Assembly (NCBI GenBank): GCA_947259375.1
Contig: CAMYLZ010000026.1
Coordinates: 1-64,000, forward strand
Reading direction: 5' to 3'
Length of the DNA: 64,000 nt
Source: an uncultured Parvularculaceae bacterium
GTDB taxonomy: Bacteria; Pseudomonadota; Alphaproteobacteria; Caulobacterales; Parvularculaceae
The notes below the pieces were generated by a model. The model was not told the DNA's origin, did not search any database, and saw only the letters and a program-made list of their open reading frames with translations. The position numbers and the translations under genes were made by a program. Each line of letters opens with the position of its first letter. Position 1 is the first letter of the stretch. Below, one piece after another: positions 16,561 through 25,319 of the stretch.

Positions 16561-17331
16561 TTATTCTTGTTCCGGCAGATTGATGGATGCTTCCGGATTG
16601 AATATCCCGATCATCGTCTGCGAGCCGGTACTGATCGCCAGAAAACGTTCGAGAATGTTTTCATAAGTTTCGTCGCCATCCATCATTTCATTGATCGATG
16701 CATTCATTTGCGCCATCGCCACTGCATCGGCGGCATAAGAGATGAACGTAACGGAGTTGCCTTCAGATCCGATCCAGTCCCAGCTTACCTGATAGCCATA
16801 GGGGCTGTTTTTCGATTCTACGAGTGCCTTGTAGTCGGCAAGAATGGCGCGCATCTCGTCGCTCTTGCCATAGCGATAATGAAAAGTGTCAATTTCCATA
16901 TAGGGTCCGGGCTCATAGGTTTCCGGCCAATATGAAAGTTGCCTGTCATCCTTGGTGAAGAAGGTGTGGGAATTCGTCAGGGACTCGCGGAAGGATGCGA
17001 GCGCTCTTTCAAATTTCCGGCCGCCGGCTTCCGACACCGCGTCGCGTGCTGCGAATAAAGCGTCCACATCGGCGAAATTTTTGAGCGGGGTGACAATCCA
17101 GCGCTCATTGCGCCAGCCGCCGACATAATCGGTATAGCTATAGCCGTTTTCCATCGCCGTCTCTCTAATCGTGCTCCAGGCTTCGGAAAATTGCTCCTCC
17201 TTCGATGGTTCAATTGTCATGAGACTGATCATGCTCATGGTGTGTTCGTCTTCCTGCGCGTGTGCAGTCGACGCGATGCAAGAAAACGCCATCGCGCCGG
17301 CAACGGCCAGAACAGTTTTAAAAATATGCAT
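16561..17331 (-). CDS. Exported protein of unknown function
   Basis: A 256-residue protein. ATG 17331 has a GGGAG ribosome site 8 nt upstream, better than the ATG at 17349 that overlaps it. The N-terminus is a clear Sec signal peptide cleaved around AHA-QED (residues 24-26). The mature part shows two similar halves, each with a beta strand, a helix and aromatic-rich strands (YSYTDYVGGW and QVSWDWIGSEG), reminiscent of a duplicated dimeric alpha/beta-barrel (ABM/NIPSNAP-like) fold. That similarity is by eye only. It converges with tyrC, 23 nt apart. Confidence 0.65.
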   Translation of the reverse strand: MHIFKTVLAVAGAMAFSCIASTAHAQEDEHTMSMISLMTIEPSKEEQFSEAWSTIRETAMENGYSYTDYVGGWRNERWIVTPLKNFADVDALFAARDAVSEAGGRKFERALASFRESLTNSHTFFTKDDRQLSYWPETYEPGPYMEIDTFHYRYGKSDEMRAILADYKALVESKNSPYGYQVSWDWIGSEGNSVTFISYAADAVAMAQMNASINEMMDGDETYENILERFLAISTGSQTMIGIFNPEASINLPEQE

Positions 17332-17576
17332 AACGCGTGCTCCCGTCATTGTTGAATTGGGTCGGCATACGCAACGCTGTGCTTGAACATGGCGTTCAGG
17401 CGATTAGGCGGGCGACCAGGGCATGAATTGAAATTGCAATAACGCCACAGCTTAAGGCTGGACGGCTATCACCCCACTCTCCCCGCGAGGTGCAAAAATT
17501 TCATAATCAGGACAGAGAGTAAACAGGAATTCGCGAAATCAAGAAATTTTCAATGTTTACAATGTGTTGCAAACTT

Positions 17577-19070
17577 TCAAGCGTCCAGTTCTCGAAGCGT
17601 TACTTCATGGCCCCACAAGGTCTCTATGTGGGTGAGAACAGCGTCTTTCGTCTTTTCGCTCAGTGTCCGGCCATGATGGACAATGTGATGCAATTGCAAC
17701 TCCCGGTCGCCTTCCAGATCAGCGCCGACGACCTGAATGTTTGGTTCATGCATGCCGAGGTCGTACATTGAAGCAAGTTGTGAGCGGACGCGCCGGAAGC
17801 CCCGGTCATCATGAATAGCGGAAATCTCGACATGGCTGTCTTCGGCGTCGTCGCTCAATGCAAACATCCGGAGATCACGCATTACCGTTGGCGAGAGATA
17901 TTGCTGGATGAAACTCTCATCGCGGTAATTCGCCCACGCATCTTTTAGAACATCGCGCCAATTATTCGATCCGGCGATGTCCGGGAACCATTCGCGGTCT
18001 TCCGGTTTCGGATCCTCGCAAATCCGCTTTATGTCTTGCATCATGGCGAAACCGAGCGCGTAGGGGTTGATGCCGGAATAGCGCGGATCGTCGAATTCCG
18101 GTTGGAACACGACCGATGAATGAGAGTGCAGGAACTCCATGATCGCGCCTTCGGAAATCTGGCCGCGATCATATAGGGCGTTCATGATGTAGTGGTGGAC
18201 GAACGTGGCGCAGCCTTCATTCATCACTTTTGTCTGTTTTTGCGGATAAAAATACTGGGCGATATTGCGCACGATCCGCACGAGTTCGCGCTGCCATGGG
18301 CGTAAAACCGGGCTCGCCTTCTCGATAAAATAGAGGAGGTTTTCTTCCGGAAGCTTGATATTTTTGACTTCCGCCTGGCGCTCTTCTTTTTCATCGTCCG
18401 GCTCTTCGATGTTGGGGAGAGTGCGCCAGATGTCGTTGAAATTGGTTTCTTCATATTTGATACGCGCAGCAATCTTGGCGAGGCGGTCGGCCTCCGACAG
18501 GCGCGGCGGACGGTTGTAGCGGAAAACGCCCTGATCCATCAGGGAATGCGCTGCATCGAGTACCGCTTCGACTTCTTCCAGTCCGTATTCATCCTCGCAT
18601 TTCGAAATGTATTTCTTCGCGAAGTCGAGGTAGGAGAGGATGCCGTCTGCGTCCGTCCACTGACGGAAGAGGTAATTGTTCTTGAAGAAATGATTATGCC
18701 CGAAGGATGCGTGCGCCATAACCAGCGCCTGCATGGTCATGGTGTTGTCTTCCATCAAATAGGCGATGCTAGGGTTTGAGTTGATCACGATCTCATAGGC
18801 GAGGCCGGAATAACCTTTTTGATAGTTCATCTGATCGCGGGCGAAATGCTTGCCGAACGACCAGTGCTTGTACATCAGCGGCATGCCGTGACTGGAATAG
18901 GCGTCAAGCATCTGTTCGGACGAAATGACTTCGATCTGGTTCGGGTAAACATCGAGGCCCAGATCGCCCAGCGCAATGTCCTCGATCGCGTCATAGGCGC
19001 GCTTCAAGGCGTCGAAGTCCCAGTCTGCTTCGATGTAGAGGAGGGAGGGCTTGTTTAGCGATTCGCTCAC
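17577..19070 (-). CDS. spoVR: SpoVR family protein (YcgB)
   Basis: A 497-residue protein of the SpoVR/YcgB family with typical segments: GMPLMYKHWSFGKHF, YEIVINSNPSIAYLMEDN, MAHASFGHNHFFKNN, EGCATFVHHYIMN, and NPYALGFAMMQDIKRIC. The family takes its name from a Bacillus sporulation gene but is widespread in non-sporulating Proteobacteria, where it travels with prkA and yeaH and is induced in stationary phase or stress. The GTG start overlaps the yeaH stop (GTGA), showing translational coupling. The conserved His/Glu-rich core suggests metal binding, which is not proven. It is the last gene of the three-gene operon. Confidence 0.94.
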   Translation of the reverse strand: MSESLNKPSLLYIEADWDFDALKRAYDAIEDIALGDLGLDVYPNQIEVISSEQMLDAYSSHGMPLMYKHWSFGKHFARDQMNYQKGYSGLAYEIVINSNPSIAYLMEDNTMTMQALVMAHASFGHNHFFKNNYLFRQWTDADGILSYLDFAKKYISKCEDEYGLEEVEAVLDAAHSLMDQGVFRYNRPPRLSEADRLAKIAARIKYEETNFNDIWRTLPNIEEPDDEKEERQAEVKNIKLPEENLLYFIEKASPVLRPWQRELVRIVRNIAQYFYPQKQTKVMNEGCATFVHHYIMNALYDRGQISEGAIMEFLHSHSSVVFQPEFDDPRYSGINPYALGFAMMQDIKRICEDPKPEDREWFPDIAGSNNWRDVLKDAWANYRDESFIQQYLSPTVMRDLRMFALSDDAEDSHVEISAIHDDRGFRRVRSQLASMYDLGMHEPNIQVVGADLEGDRELQLHHIVHHGRTLSEKTKDAVLTHIETLWGHEVTLRELDA

Positions 19071-20389
19071 GCCGCCTCCTTCGCGTTCTTAGCGAACAAC
19101 TCACGAAAAACGGGAAAGATGTCCTGCGGCCGGGCGATGCGAGTCTGGGCGAAATTCTCCCATTGCGGCGCGAGCGCCCGATAAGCGCGCCACAGCTCGG
19201 CGCCGCTATCGGCATCCGCAAACACTTCCAGCTCACGCTCGTCGAGAATTTCGATATAGGCGTAGTACTGAGAAATCGGCATCACCGACTCATTGAGCAT
19301 TTCAACGCAACGCTTGGCGTCGCCGGACTGCGTGAATCCGTCAGAAGCCTGAGCCACATAGATATTCCATTCATGGGCCGGGAATCTGTCTTTTTGCACC
19401 TCGAGCATTTTCTCAAGCGCGGTTGAAACAACCGTCCCGCCTGACTGACGCGAATAAAAAAAGGTTTCCTCGTCCACTTCCTCGGCATGATGAGTGTGAC
19501 GGATAAAGACCACTTCGACCCGCTCATAACGGCGTTTAAGAAACAGATAGAGCAGCATGTAAAACCGTTTGGCGAGGTCTTTTTCCCGCTCGCCCATGGA
19601 ACCGGAGACGTCCATCAGGCAGAACATCACCGCCGCGGTCGTTTCCATCGGCGTTTGTTCGTAAGCGTTGAAGCGTAAGTCGAGCGGGTCGATGAACGGC
19701 GTCCATCGGCGGCGCTGTTCCATTTCCTCAAGCTTGGCGAGGATCGCCTTTTTCTCGGCGATTTCACTCTCATCGGGCTGAGCGATGCGTTCGAGCTCAA
19801 AAAGGCGCTCTTTAAGCTCGTTCATCTCGCGCGTCGACGGGCGGCGCAGGGCGAGGCGGCGGCCATGGGCGTTCCGCATGGTGCGGATGAGATTCATATT
19901 GGTGGGCGAGCCGGCGACGGTAATCCCCGCGCGCTTCAACGTGTATGCCTTGATTTCCTTGAGCGAGCGTTTGATCAGATTGGGCAGCTCCAGGTCTTCG
20001 AAAAAGATATCGAGAAATTCATCCTGGGTCAGGGTGAACTGGAACGCGTCTTCACCCTCGCCGCCGTCACTGGCTTCTTTTCCTTTGCCGCGTCCGGCGC
20101 CTTTGGGCGGCTTCTTGATGCGGTCGCCGGCGGAAAATTCCTTATTGCCAGGGTGCACCATTTCACGCTCGCCGGCCTCGCGATCATGAACGAAGCGCGG
20201 TTCGGCCGTTGATTTCGACGGGATTGAGATCTTCTCGCCTTTGTCGATTTCCTTCATCGACCGGTCGCGTAAGGACTTGTTCACCGCTTCCTTGATCTGC
20301 GCGCGGGCGCGCTTCAAGAAGCGCTGGCGATTGCCGAGCGATTTGCCTTTCGGGTTTTTTCGGCGGTCGATGAAATGAAATGCGTTCAA
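19067..20389 (-). CDS. yeaH: DUF444 family protein (YeaH/YhbH), VWA-like
   Basis: A 440-residue cytosolic protein beginning FIDRR-NPKGKS-GNRQRFLKR, the YeaH family N-terminus; the only available start in that position is a TTG at 20389 with no evident ribosome site. Residues about 245-265 contain CLMDVSGSMGERE, a von Willebrand-A MIDAS-like D-x-S-x-S motif, followed by VVFIRHTHHAEEVDE and SGGTVVSTALEKM. The family partners with the PrkA kinase and SpoVR/YcgB. The weak start fits control by coupling or by the hairpin in the prkA-yeaH gap. Confidence 0.93.
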   Translation of the reverse strand: MNAFHFIDRRKNPKGKSLGNRQRFLKRARAQIKEAVNKSLRDRSMKEIDKGEKISIPSKSTAEPRFVHDREAGEREMVHPGNKEFSAGDRIKKPPKGAGRGKGKEASDGGEGEDAFQFTLTQDEFLDIFFEDLELPNLIKRSLKEIKAYTLKRAGITVAGSPTNMNLIRTMRNAHGRRLALRRPSTREMNELKERLFELERIAQPDESEIAEKKAILAKLEEMEQRRRWTPFIDPLDLRFNAYEQTPMETTAAVMFCLMDVSGSMGEREKDLAKRFYMLLYLFLKRRYERVEVVFIRHTHHAEEVDEETFFYSRQSGGTVVSTALEKMLEVQKDRFPAHEWNIYVAQASDGFTQSGDAKRCVEMLNESVMPISQYYAYIEILDERELEVFADADSGAELWRAYRALAPQWENFAQTRIARPQDIFPVFRELFAKNAKEAA

Positions 20390-20396
20390 TTGTTTT

Positions 20397-20456
20397 TAGC
20401 GAGTTGCGAATAGCGAAAAGCAATATTATGCCACAACTACTATCCGCTACTCGCTA
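20397..20456. repeat. Imperfect inverted repeat in the prkA-yeaH spacer
   Basis: TAGCGAGTTGCGAATA (20397-20412) pairs with TATCCGCTACTCGCTA (20441-20456) at 14 of 16 positions across a 28-nt loop. It fills most of the 79-nt spacer between the prkA stop and the yeaH start. It could form an mRNA stem that sets the ratio of kinase to partner proteins, or be a dispersed short repeat. Confidence 0.6.
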
Positions 20457-20468
20457 CTCCCTTTTCGC

Positions 20469-22418
20469 TCACCCAGCCTTGTTCACCCGCATGTACCACT
20501 CGACGAGACGGCGTACTTGTCGCGGCGTATAGCCGCGCTCGGTCATGCGGCTGACGAAATTCTCGTGCTTTTGCTCCGTTTCAGAATCCTTCTTGGAGTC
20601 GAATGAAATGACCGGAAGCAAGTCTTCGACCTGTGAAAACATGCGCTTTTCAATGACGTTGCGAAGTTTTTCGTAAGAGGTCCATCTCGGATTGCGGCCT
20701 TCGTTAGCCGCGCGGGCGCGCAGGGCGAATTTCACAACCTCATTGCGGAAGTCCTTGGGATTGGCGATGCCGGCTGGCTTTTCGATCTTCGAAAGTTCGG
20801 CGTCGAGCGTCGCGCGGTCAAGGAGCTGACCCGTATCCGCGTCTTTATAGTCCTGATCTTCGATCCATGCGTCCGCATAGGCGATGTAGCGGTCGAACAG
20901 GTTTTGACCGTATTCCGCATAGCTTTCGAGATAGGCTTTCTGGATTTCCTTGCCGATGAAATCCGCATAACGCTGCGATAATTCCGATTTGATAAAATCG
21001 AGATACTTCTTCTCGGTTTCGTCTGGATATTGCTCACGGCGGATCGCCTGTTCCAGCACGTACATAAGGTGGACCGGGTCGGCAGCGACTTCATCCGTAT
21101 CAAAATTGAAGGTTTCGGCGAGCACTTTGTAAGCGAAGCGCGTTGAAATGCCGTTCATGCCTTCGTCGATGCCGCCGGCGTCGCGATATTCCTGCATGGT
21201 CTTTGCTTTCGGGTCTGTGTCTTTCAGCTTTTCGCCGTCATAGACCCGCAGCTTGGAATAAAGGTTCGAATTTTCGTGCTCGCGCAAGCGCGTCAACACC
21301 GAAAAGCGCGCCAGCAGGTCAAGCGTTTCCGGCGCGCAGGGCGCAGTCGAAAGCTCAGAATTGGCGAGCAGCTTGTCATAGATTTTTTGTTCTTCCGAGA
21401 CCCGCAGGCAATATGGCACCTTGATCACATTGATGCGGTCAAGAAACGCTTCATTGTTCTTGTTGTTGCGGAATTGCAGCCACTCGCTTTCGTTTGAGTG
21501 CGCGAGAATGATGCCCTGGAACGGAACCGGGCCGAGGGCTTCGGTGCCGACATAATTTCCTTCCTGCGTCGCAGTCAAAAGCGGGTGCAGCACTTTGATC
21601 GGCGCCTTGAACATCTCGACGAATTCCAAGAGGCCCTGATTCGAGCGGCAAAGCCCGCCGGAATAGGAATAAGCGTCGGTATCGTCCTGGCTGAAATGTT
21701 CAAGCTTGCGAATATCGACCTTGCCGACGAGGGCGGAAATATCCTGGTTGTTTTCGTCGCCGGGCTCCGTCTTCGAAATCGCGATTTGGCGCAATTTCGA
21801 GGGGAATAGCCGTACAACTTCGAATTTCGATATGTCCCCGCCGAATTCGTCAAGGCGTTTGACCGCCCAAGGGCTCATCAGGCCGTCGAGGCGACGCTTC
21901 TCAATGCCATATTTGTCTTCCAGAAGGCTCTTGAGCTCTTCGGACTGGAACAGGCCGAGCGGGCTTTCGAAAACTGGCGAGATTTCGTCGCCGGCCTTGA
22001 GAACATAGATGGGATAGGTTTCCATGAGGTCCTTAAGGCGCTCGGCGATGGAGGATTTGCCGCCGCCAACAGGACCGAGAAGGTAGAGGATCTGGCGCTT
22101 TTCTTCGAGGCCTTGCGCCGCATGGCGGAAGAACGAAACAATGCGCTCGATCGTGTCTTCCATGCCGTAAAAGCCGTCAAAGGCGTCATATTGCCGGACG
22201 GTCCGGTTGAAGAATATGCGCGACAGTCGGGGGTCCTTAGAGGTATCGACCAGCCTCGGTTCGCCGATAGCGTTGACCATCCGCTCCGCAGGCGTTGCAT
22301 AGAGCATCACATCATCACGCGCTGCGAGCAGATAATCGCGTAGACTGACAGCTTCCTGTTTGACTTTCGTGTAACTCTCCGAAAACACGTCGAAGACATC
22401 GAGATTTTGATCGGTCAT
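20469..22418 (-). CDS. prkA: PrkA family serine protein kinase (AAA+)
   Basis: A 649-residue protein beginning with the PrkA family region (MTDQNLDVFDVFSESY). The AAA+ Walker A is GPVGGGKSS at residues 115-123. The C-terminal kinase-like half has DRINVIKVPYCLRVSEEQKIY and GISTRFAYKVLAETFNFD. PrkA/YeaG proteins act with YeaH in stress and nitrogen-starvation responses in E. coli. It is the first gene of prkA-yeaH-spoVR, and a rho-independent terminator lies only about 57 nt upstream of its start, so its promoter must lie in that short space or transcription must read through. Confidence 0.95.
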   Translation of the reverse strand: MTDQNLDVFDVFSESYTKVKQEAVSLRDYLLAARDDVMLYATPAERMVNAIGEPRLVDTSKDPRLSRIFFNRTVRQYDAFDGFYGMEDTIERIVSFFRHAAQGLEEKRQILYLLGPVGGGKSSIAERLKDLMETYPIYVLKAGDEISPVFESPLGLFQSEELKSLLEDKYGIEKRRLDGLMSPWAVKRLDEFGGDISKFEVVRLFPSKLRQIAISKTEPGDENNQDISALVGKVDIRKLEHFSQDDTDAYSYSGGLCRSNQGLLEFVEMFKAPIKVLHPLLTATQEGNYVGTEALGPVPFQGIILAHSNESEWLQFRNNKNNEAFLDRINVIKVPYCLRVSEEQKIYDKLLANSELSTAPCAPETLDLLARFSVLTRLREHENSNLYSKLRVYDGEKLKDTDPKAKTMQEYRDAGGIDEGMNGISTRFAYKVLAETFNFDTDEVAADPVHLMYVLEQAIRREQYPDETEKKYLDFIKSELSQRYADFIGKEIQKAYLESYAEYGQNLFDRYIAYADAWIEDQDYKDADTGQLLDRATLDAELSKIEKPAGIANPKDFRNEVVKFALRARAANEGRNPRWTSYEKLRNVIEKRMFSQVEDLLPVISFDSKKDSETEQKHENFVSRMTERGYTPRQVRRLVEWYMRVNKAG

Positions 22419-22474
22419 TTTCGCACGCTCACTCTTCTTCCTACCCGCCTCGTCCGGCGCCCCGTTAAAGAAAC

Positions 22475-22503
22475 AAAAAAGGCGCTGGTCTTCGCCCAGC
22501 GCC
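22475..22503 (-). terminator. Rho-independent terminator upstream of prkA
   Basis: On the minus strand an 8-bp GC stem (22503-22496 with 22488-22481) and a 7-nt loop are followed by six Ts (22480-22475). No annotated minus-strand gene ends here, so it marks an unseen RNA or acts as an attenuator in the prkA leader. Confidence 0.7.
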
Positions 22504-23060
22504 CCCGTTCAATCTCTGCATCCTGATGCTGCTTGGCGCAGCTATTTGCGAATAGTTCCATAATGGCGCTTTGCTGAGGCGCGTATGATAGATATGGAGC
22601 GCAAGACGCCGGGCGCAAGGTCTTGAAAACCTCGTATGCGTCGCCTTGGTGTATCTGTCATTCGACATGCCGGAACCTTGCCTGAATGGAATCTCTGGTT
22701 CGCTACTCCTACGCAACCGCGATGCTCAACGGCTCGCCCTTCTTGCGGCCGATTTCGCACGCCAAGAATGGTTAACCGAGCTGCCCCTAACAATTCGTTT
22801 CGTATTGTTGATTTGCTCGAAAATAATGTAACATCATTCGCAAAGCGTTGCGACTGCAAAATTGCTCCGAACCCGGCCCAATTTTCGCCTTAATTAATTC
22901 GTGATCGATGGCGCCGTTCGAAGTAGTTTGGAATGTTCTGCCAAGGCTGCGCCAAGGGCGCGCGTTTGCTGGTTGATCGTTAGCGGTTTCACGCAGCGCT
23001 CACCAAGATTGTTTACACCGAATCAAGATTTGTTGACGAGGCGTGAACACTAATCACAAA
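22504..23060. other. Intergenic region between two terminators, no protein gene seen
   Basis: About 560 bases between the terminator upstream of prkA and the one downstream of lysK. Short minus-strand frames exist (for example 22415-22618) but they run through the terminator hairpin and have no family resemblance. The stretch has an AT-richer part around 22790-22910. A small minus-strand RNA ending at 22475 is possible. Confidence 0.4.
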
Positions 23061-23090
23061 AAAAACCGCAGCGTGAGCTGCGGCTTTTTT
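23061..23090. terminator. Bidirectional rho-independent terminator downstream of lysK
   Basis: CCGCAGC (23066-23072) and GCTGCGG (23077-23083) form a stem over a GTGA loop, flanked by an A-run on one side and a T-run on the other, so it works in both directions. It lies about 45 nt past the lysK stop. Confidence 0.85.
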
Positions 23091-23134
23091 CTCGGACGAC
23101 AACGATTTTCACCGCCGTTAGACTAAATACCGAA

Positions 23135-24724
23135 TCAGTCGCGGGCTAACGCTGCATCAATCAGTTTTGCTGTCGCGCCGGCGCCGTATATTTTGATGAA
23201 CGGGCCCATGCGCGGCCCCTGCGCCTGGCCAAACACCACTTCATAAAGCCCTTTGAACCAGTCGCGAATATTTTCGAAATTTTGCACTTTGCCGGCATCA
23301 AAAACAGCGGTTTGGAAGTCATCTTCCGATCCCGTGTCTCCCAGAGAGTTCAGCTTTTTGGATAATGCTTCAAGCGCAGCACGCTCCTGGTCCGTCGGCG
23401 TTCGAAACTTTTTGTTGGGTTTGATGTAGGCGTCAAAATACCGGCCCGCAAATGCGATAAGCGTATTGGCGGCCTGATATTCATCATCTGACGCCTCAGG
23501 GCGGTATTTTTTGATGAAGCCGCGCAGTACTTCGTGATCGGCGCCGCCTGTGGCGTTAACTAGGTTCAATAACATGGCGAAATTCACCGGCGGCATCACG
23601 GCGGGCGGCTTGCCTTCATGGATATGCCAGACTGGATTGTCGAGCGCTTTGGCGCCTTCCTGACCGGCGTATTTTTCAAGGTGAGACCAGTATTCGTCGG
23701 CGACCTTCGGGATCACGTCGAAATAAAGCTTCTTCGCCGCTTTTGGGTTTTGAAACATGTAAAGCGCAAGGCTTTCCGGCGAGGCGTATGTCAGCCACTC
23801 TTCGATAGCGATGCCGTTGCCTTTGGTCTTCGAGATTTTCTTGCCTTCCTCGTCGAGGAAGAGCTGATAATTGAATCCAGCCGGCGGCTCGCCGCCAAGC
23901 GCTTTGACGATGCGATTGGACAGGCGCACGGATTCGGTCAGGTCCTCGCCAGACATCTCATAGTCTACGCCCAGAGCGTACCAGCGCCCGGCCCAATCGG
24001 CTTTCCATTGAAGCTTGGTCGCGCCGCCGCCGACAAAAGTGCGGACTTTTTCGCCGTTTTCGTCCTCAAAAACGACTTCGCCTTTCTTCGCGTCGATCTC
24101 GAGCATCGGCACATAGAGCACGCGCCCTGTCGATGGCGACACCGGCAGGATCGGCGAATAACTCGCTCGACGTTCTTCACCAAGCGTCGGCAGGATGATC
24201 TCCATCACCGCCTCATGGCGTTCGAGAACGCGAACTAAAGTATCGTCGAATTTTCCCGAACGATAACACTCCGTGGACGAAACAAATTCATAATTAAACC
24301 CAAAGTCGTCGAGAAAGGCTCGCAATTTGGCGTTGTTGTGATGCGCAAAGCTTTCGTGATCGCCCCAAGGGTCGGGCACGTCGGTAAGCGGCTTTTGAAG
24401 ATACTGGTTTAAGAGATCCTGGTTCGGCACATGCGGGGGGACTTTGCGCATGCCGTCCATGTCGTCAGAAAAGGCGATCAATCTCGTTTCCCGGCCGGTG
24501 AGCAACTCAAACGCCCGGCGCACCATGGTGGTGCGGGCGACCTCGCCGAATGTGCCGATATGCGGCGGCCCCGAAGGGCCATAACCCGTTTCAAAAACGA
24601 CCGGCCCGTCCGTTTTTTTAGTCCGCTCCAGCCGTTTTTCCAGCGCTTTGGCTTCCTGAAAGGGCCATGTTTTGGCTGCGCGCACGTCATCGGGGCTGAG
24701 ATTTTTCAATTCTAGGGCGGTCAT
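23135..24724 (-). CDS. lysK: Lysyl-tRNA synthetase, class I
   Basis: A 529-residue class I LysRS, the archaeal-like form that most Alphaproteobacteria use in place of class II LysS. The HIGH motif appears as PPHIGTF (HIGT at residues 55-58), and the KMSKS motif as KISKTKG (296-302). AFSDDMDGMRKVP and KADWAGRWYALGVDYE are typical family blocks. It charges tRNA-Lys in the cytosol. The gene stands alone with its own terminator. Confidence 0.97.
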   Translation of the reverse strand: MTALELKNLSPDDVRAAKTWPFQEAKALEKRLERTKKTDGPVVFETGYGPSGPPHIGTFGEVARTTMVRRAFELLTGRETRLIAFSDDMDGMRKVPPHVPNQDLLNQYLQKPLTDVPDPWGDHESFAHHNNAKLRAFLDDFGFNYEFVSSTECYRSGKFDDTLVRVLERHEAVMEIILPTLGEERRASYSPILPVSPSTGRVLYVPMLEIDAKKGEVVFEDENGEKVRTFVGGGATKLQWKADWAGRWYALGVDYEMSGEDLTESVRLSNRIVKALGGEPPAGFNYQLFLDEEGKKISKTKGNGIAIEEWLTYASPESLALYMFQNPKAAKKLYFDVIPKVADEYWSHLEKYAGQEGAKALDNPVWHIHEGKPPAVMPPVNFAMLLNLVNATGGADHEVLRGFIKKYRPEASDDEYQAANTLIAFAGRYFDAYIKPNKKFRTPTDQERAALEALSKKLNSLGDTGSEDDFQTAVFDAGKVQNFENIRDWFKGLYEVVFGQAQGPRMGPFIKIYGAGATAKLIDAALARD

Positions 24725-24884
24725 GTTCGTTTTCCAGAAGGTTTAAAGAAACGCTGGAGGTTTAACGCTCCCCTGGCCGAGGTCAATTGCGACGGTACGC
24801 TGTCGGGATTGGCGCGGGGCTATGGTTGCTGTTTGACAGCGCCGGGGCTAGCTTCGCGCCGATAACAATTAAAGGAGAGCCCCT

Positions 24885-25319
24885 ATGGCCGAAGGCGCCG
24901 CCGGTCTTACGCCGCAAGAAGCTGTCATTTATCTTATGGTGCTAACGTCAGCGTCCGACGGGGCCATCAAGGATGCCGAGCTGCGCACGATCGGCCGAGT
25001 GGTGCGTTCATTCCCGCTATTTTCGGAGCGTGACGAGGAAACGCTGGTGGAGGTCGCGGAGGCTTGCGGCGCTTTGATGGCGTCCGAAGGCGGGCTGCAC
25101 AAGGTGTTGGCGGCGGCGGCGACGGCGCTTCCAGCGCATCTGTGCGAAACCGCCTATGCGGCGGTTGTCGATGTCGTTACGGCGGATGAAAGCCTCGATG
25201 TGACTGAAATCCGCGTTCTTGAGCTCGTCCGCGACGCATTAAAGGTGCCTGATGACGGCGCTCAGGCGATCGAGCATTCTGCGCGCGCGCGACATATGAC
25301 GGTTGATGGCGCAGTTTAG
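24885..25319 (+). CDS. TerB family tellurite-resistance-like protein
   Basis: A 144-residue all-helical acidic protein behind a GGAGAG ribosome site. The repeated pattern MVLTSASDGAIKDAELRTIGR and VVDVVTADESLDVTEIRVLEL, with conserved aspartates in A-x-DG-x-x-x-x-E units, is that of the TerB/DjlA-N metal-binding fold. Despite the name, a lone TerB domain does not imply tellurite resistance; no other ter gene is nearby. Its stop overlaps the convergent SLC13 transporter stop by 4 nt. Confidence 0.85.
   Translation: MAEGAAGLTPQEAVIYLMVLTSASDGAIKDAELRTIGRVVRSFPLFSERDEETLVEVAEACGALMASEGGLHKVLAAAATALPAHLCETAYAAVVDVVTADESLDVTEIRVLELVRDALKVPDDGAQAIEHSARARHMTVDGAV

Noticed and set aside
24885..25319. 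Tellurite resistance locus
   Set aside because: A single TerB-like domain stands alone here. The other ter genes needed for resistance are absent.
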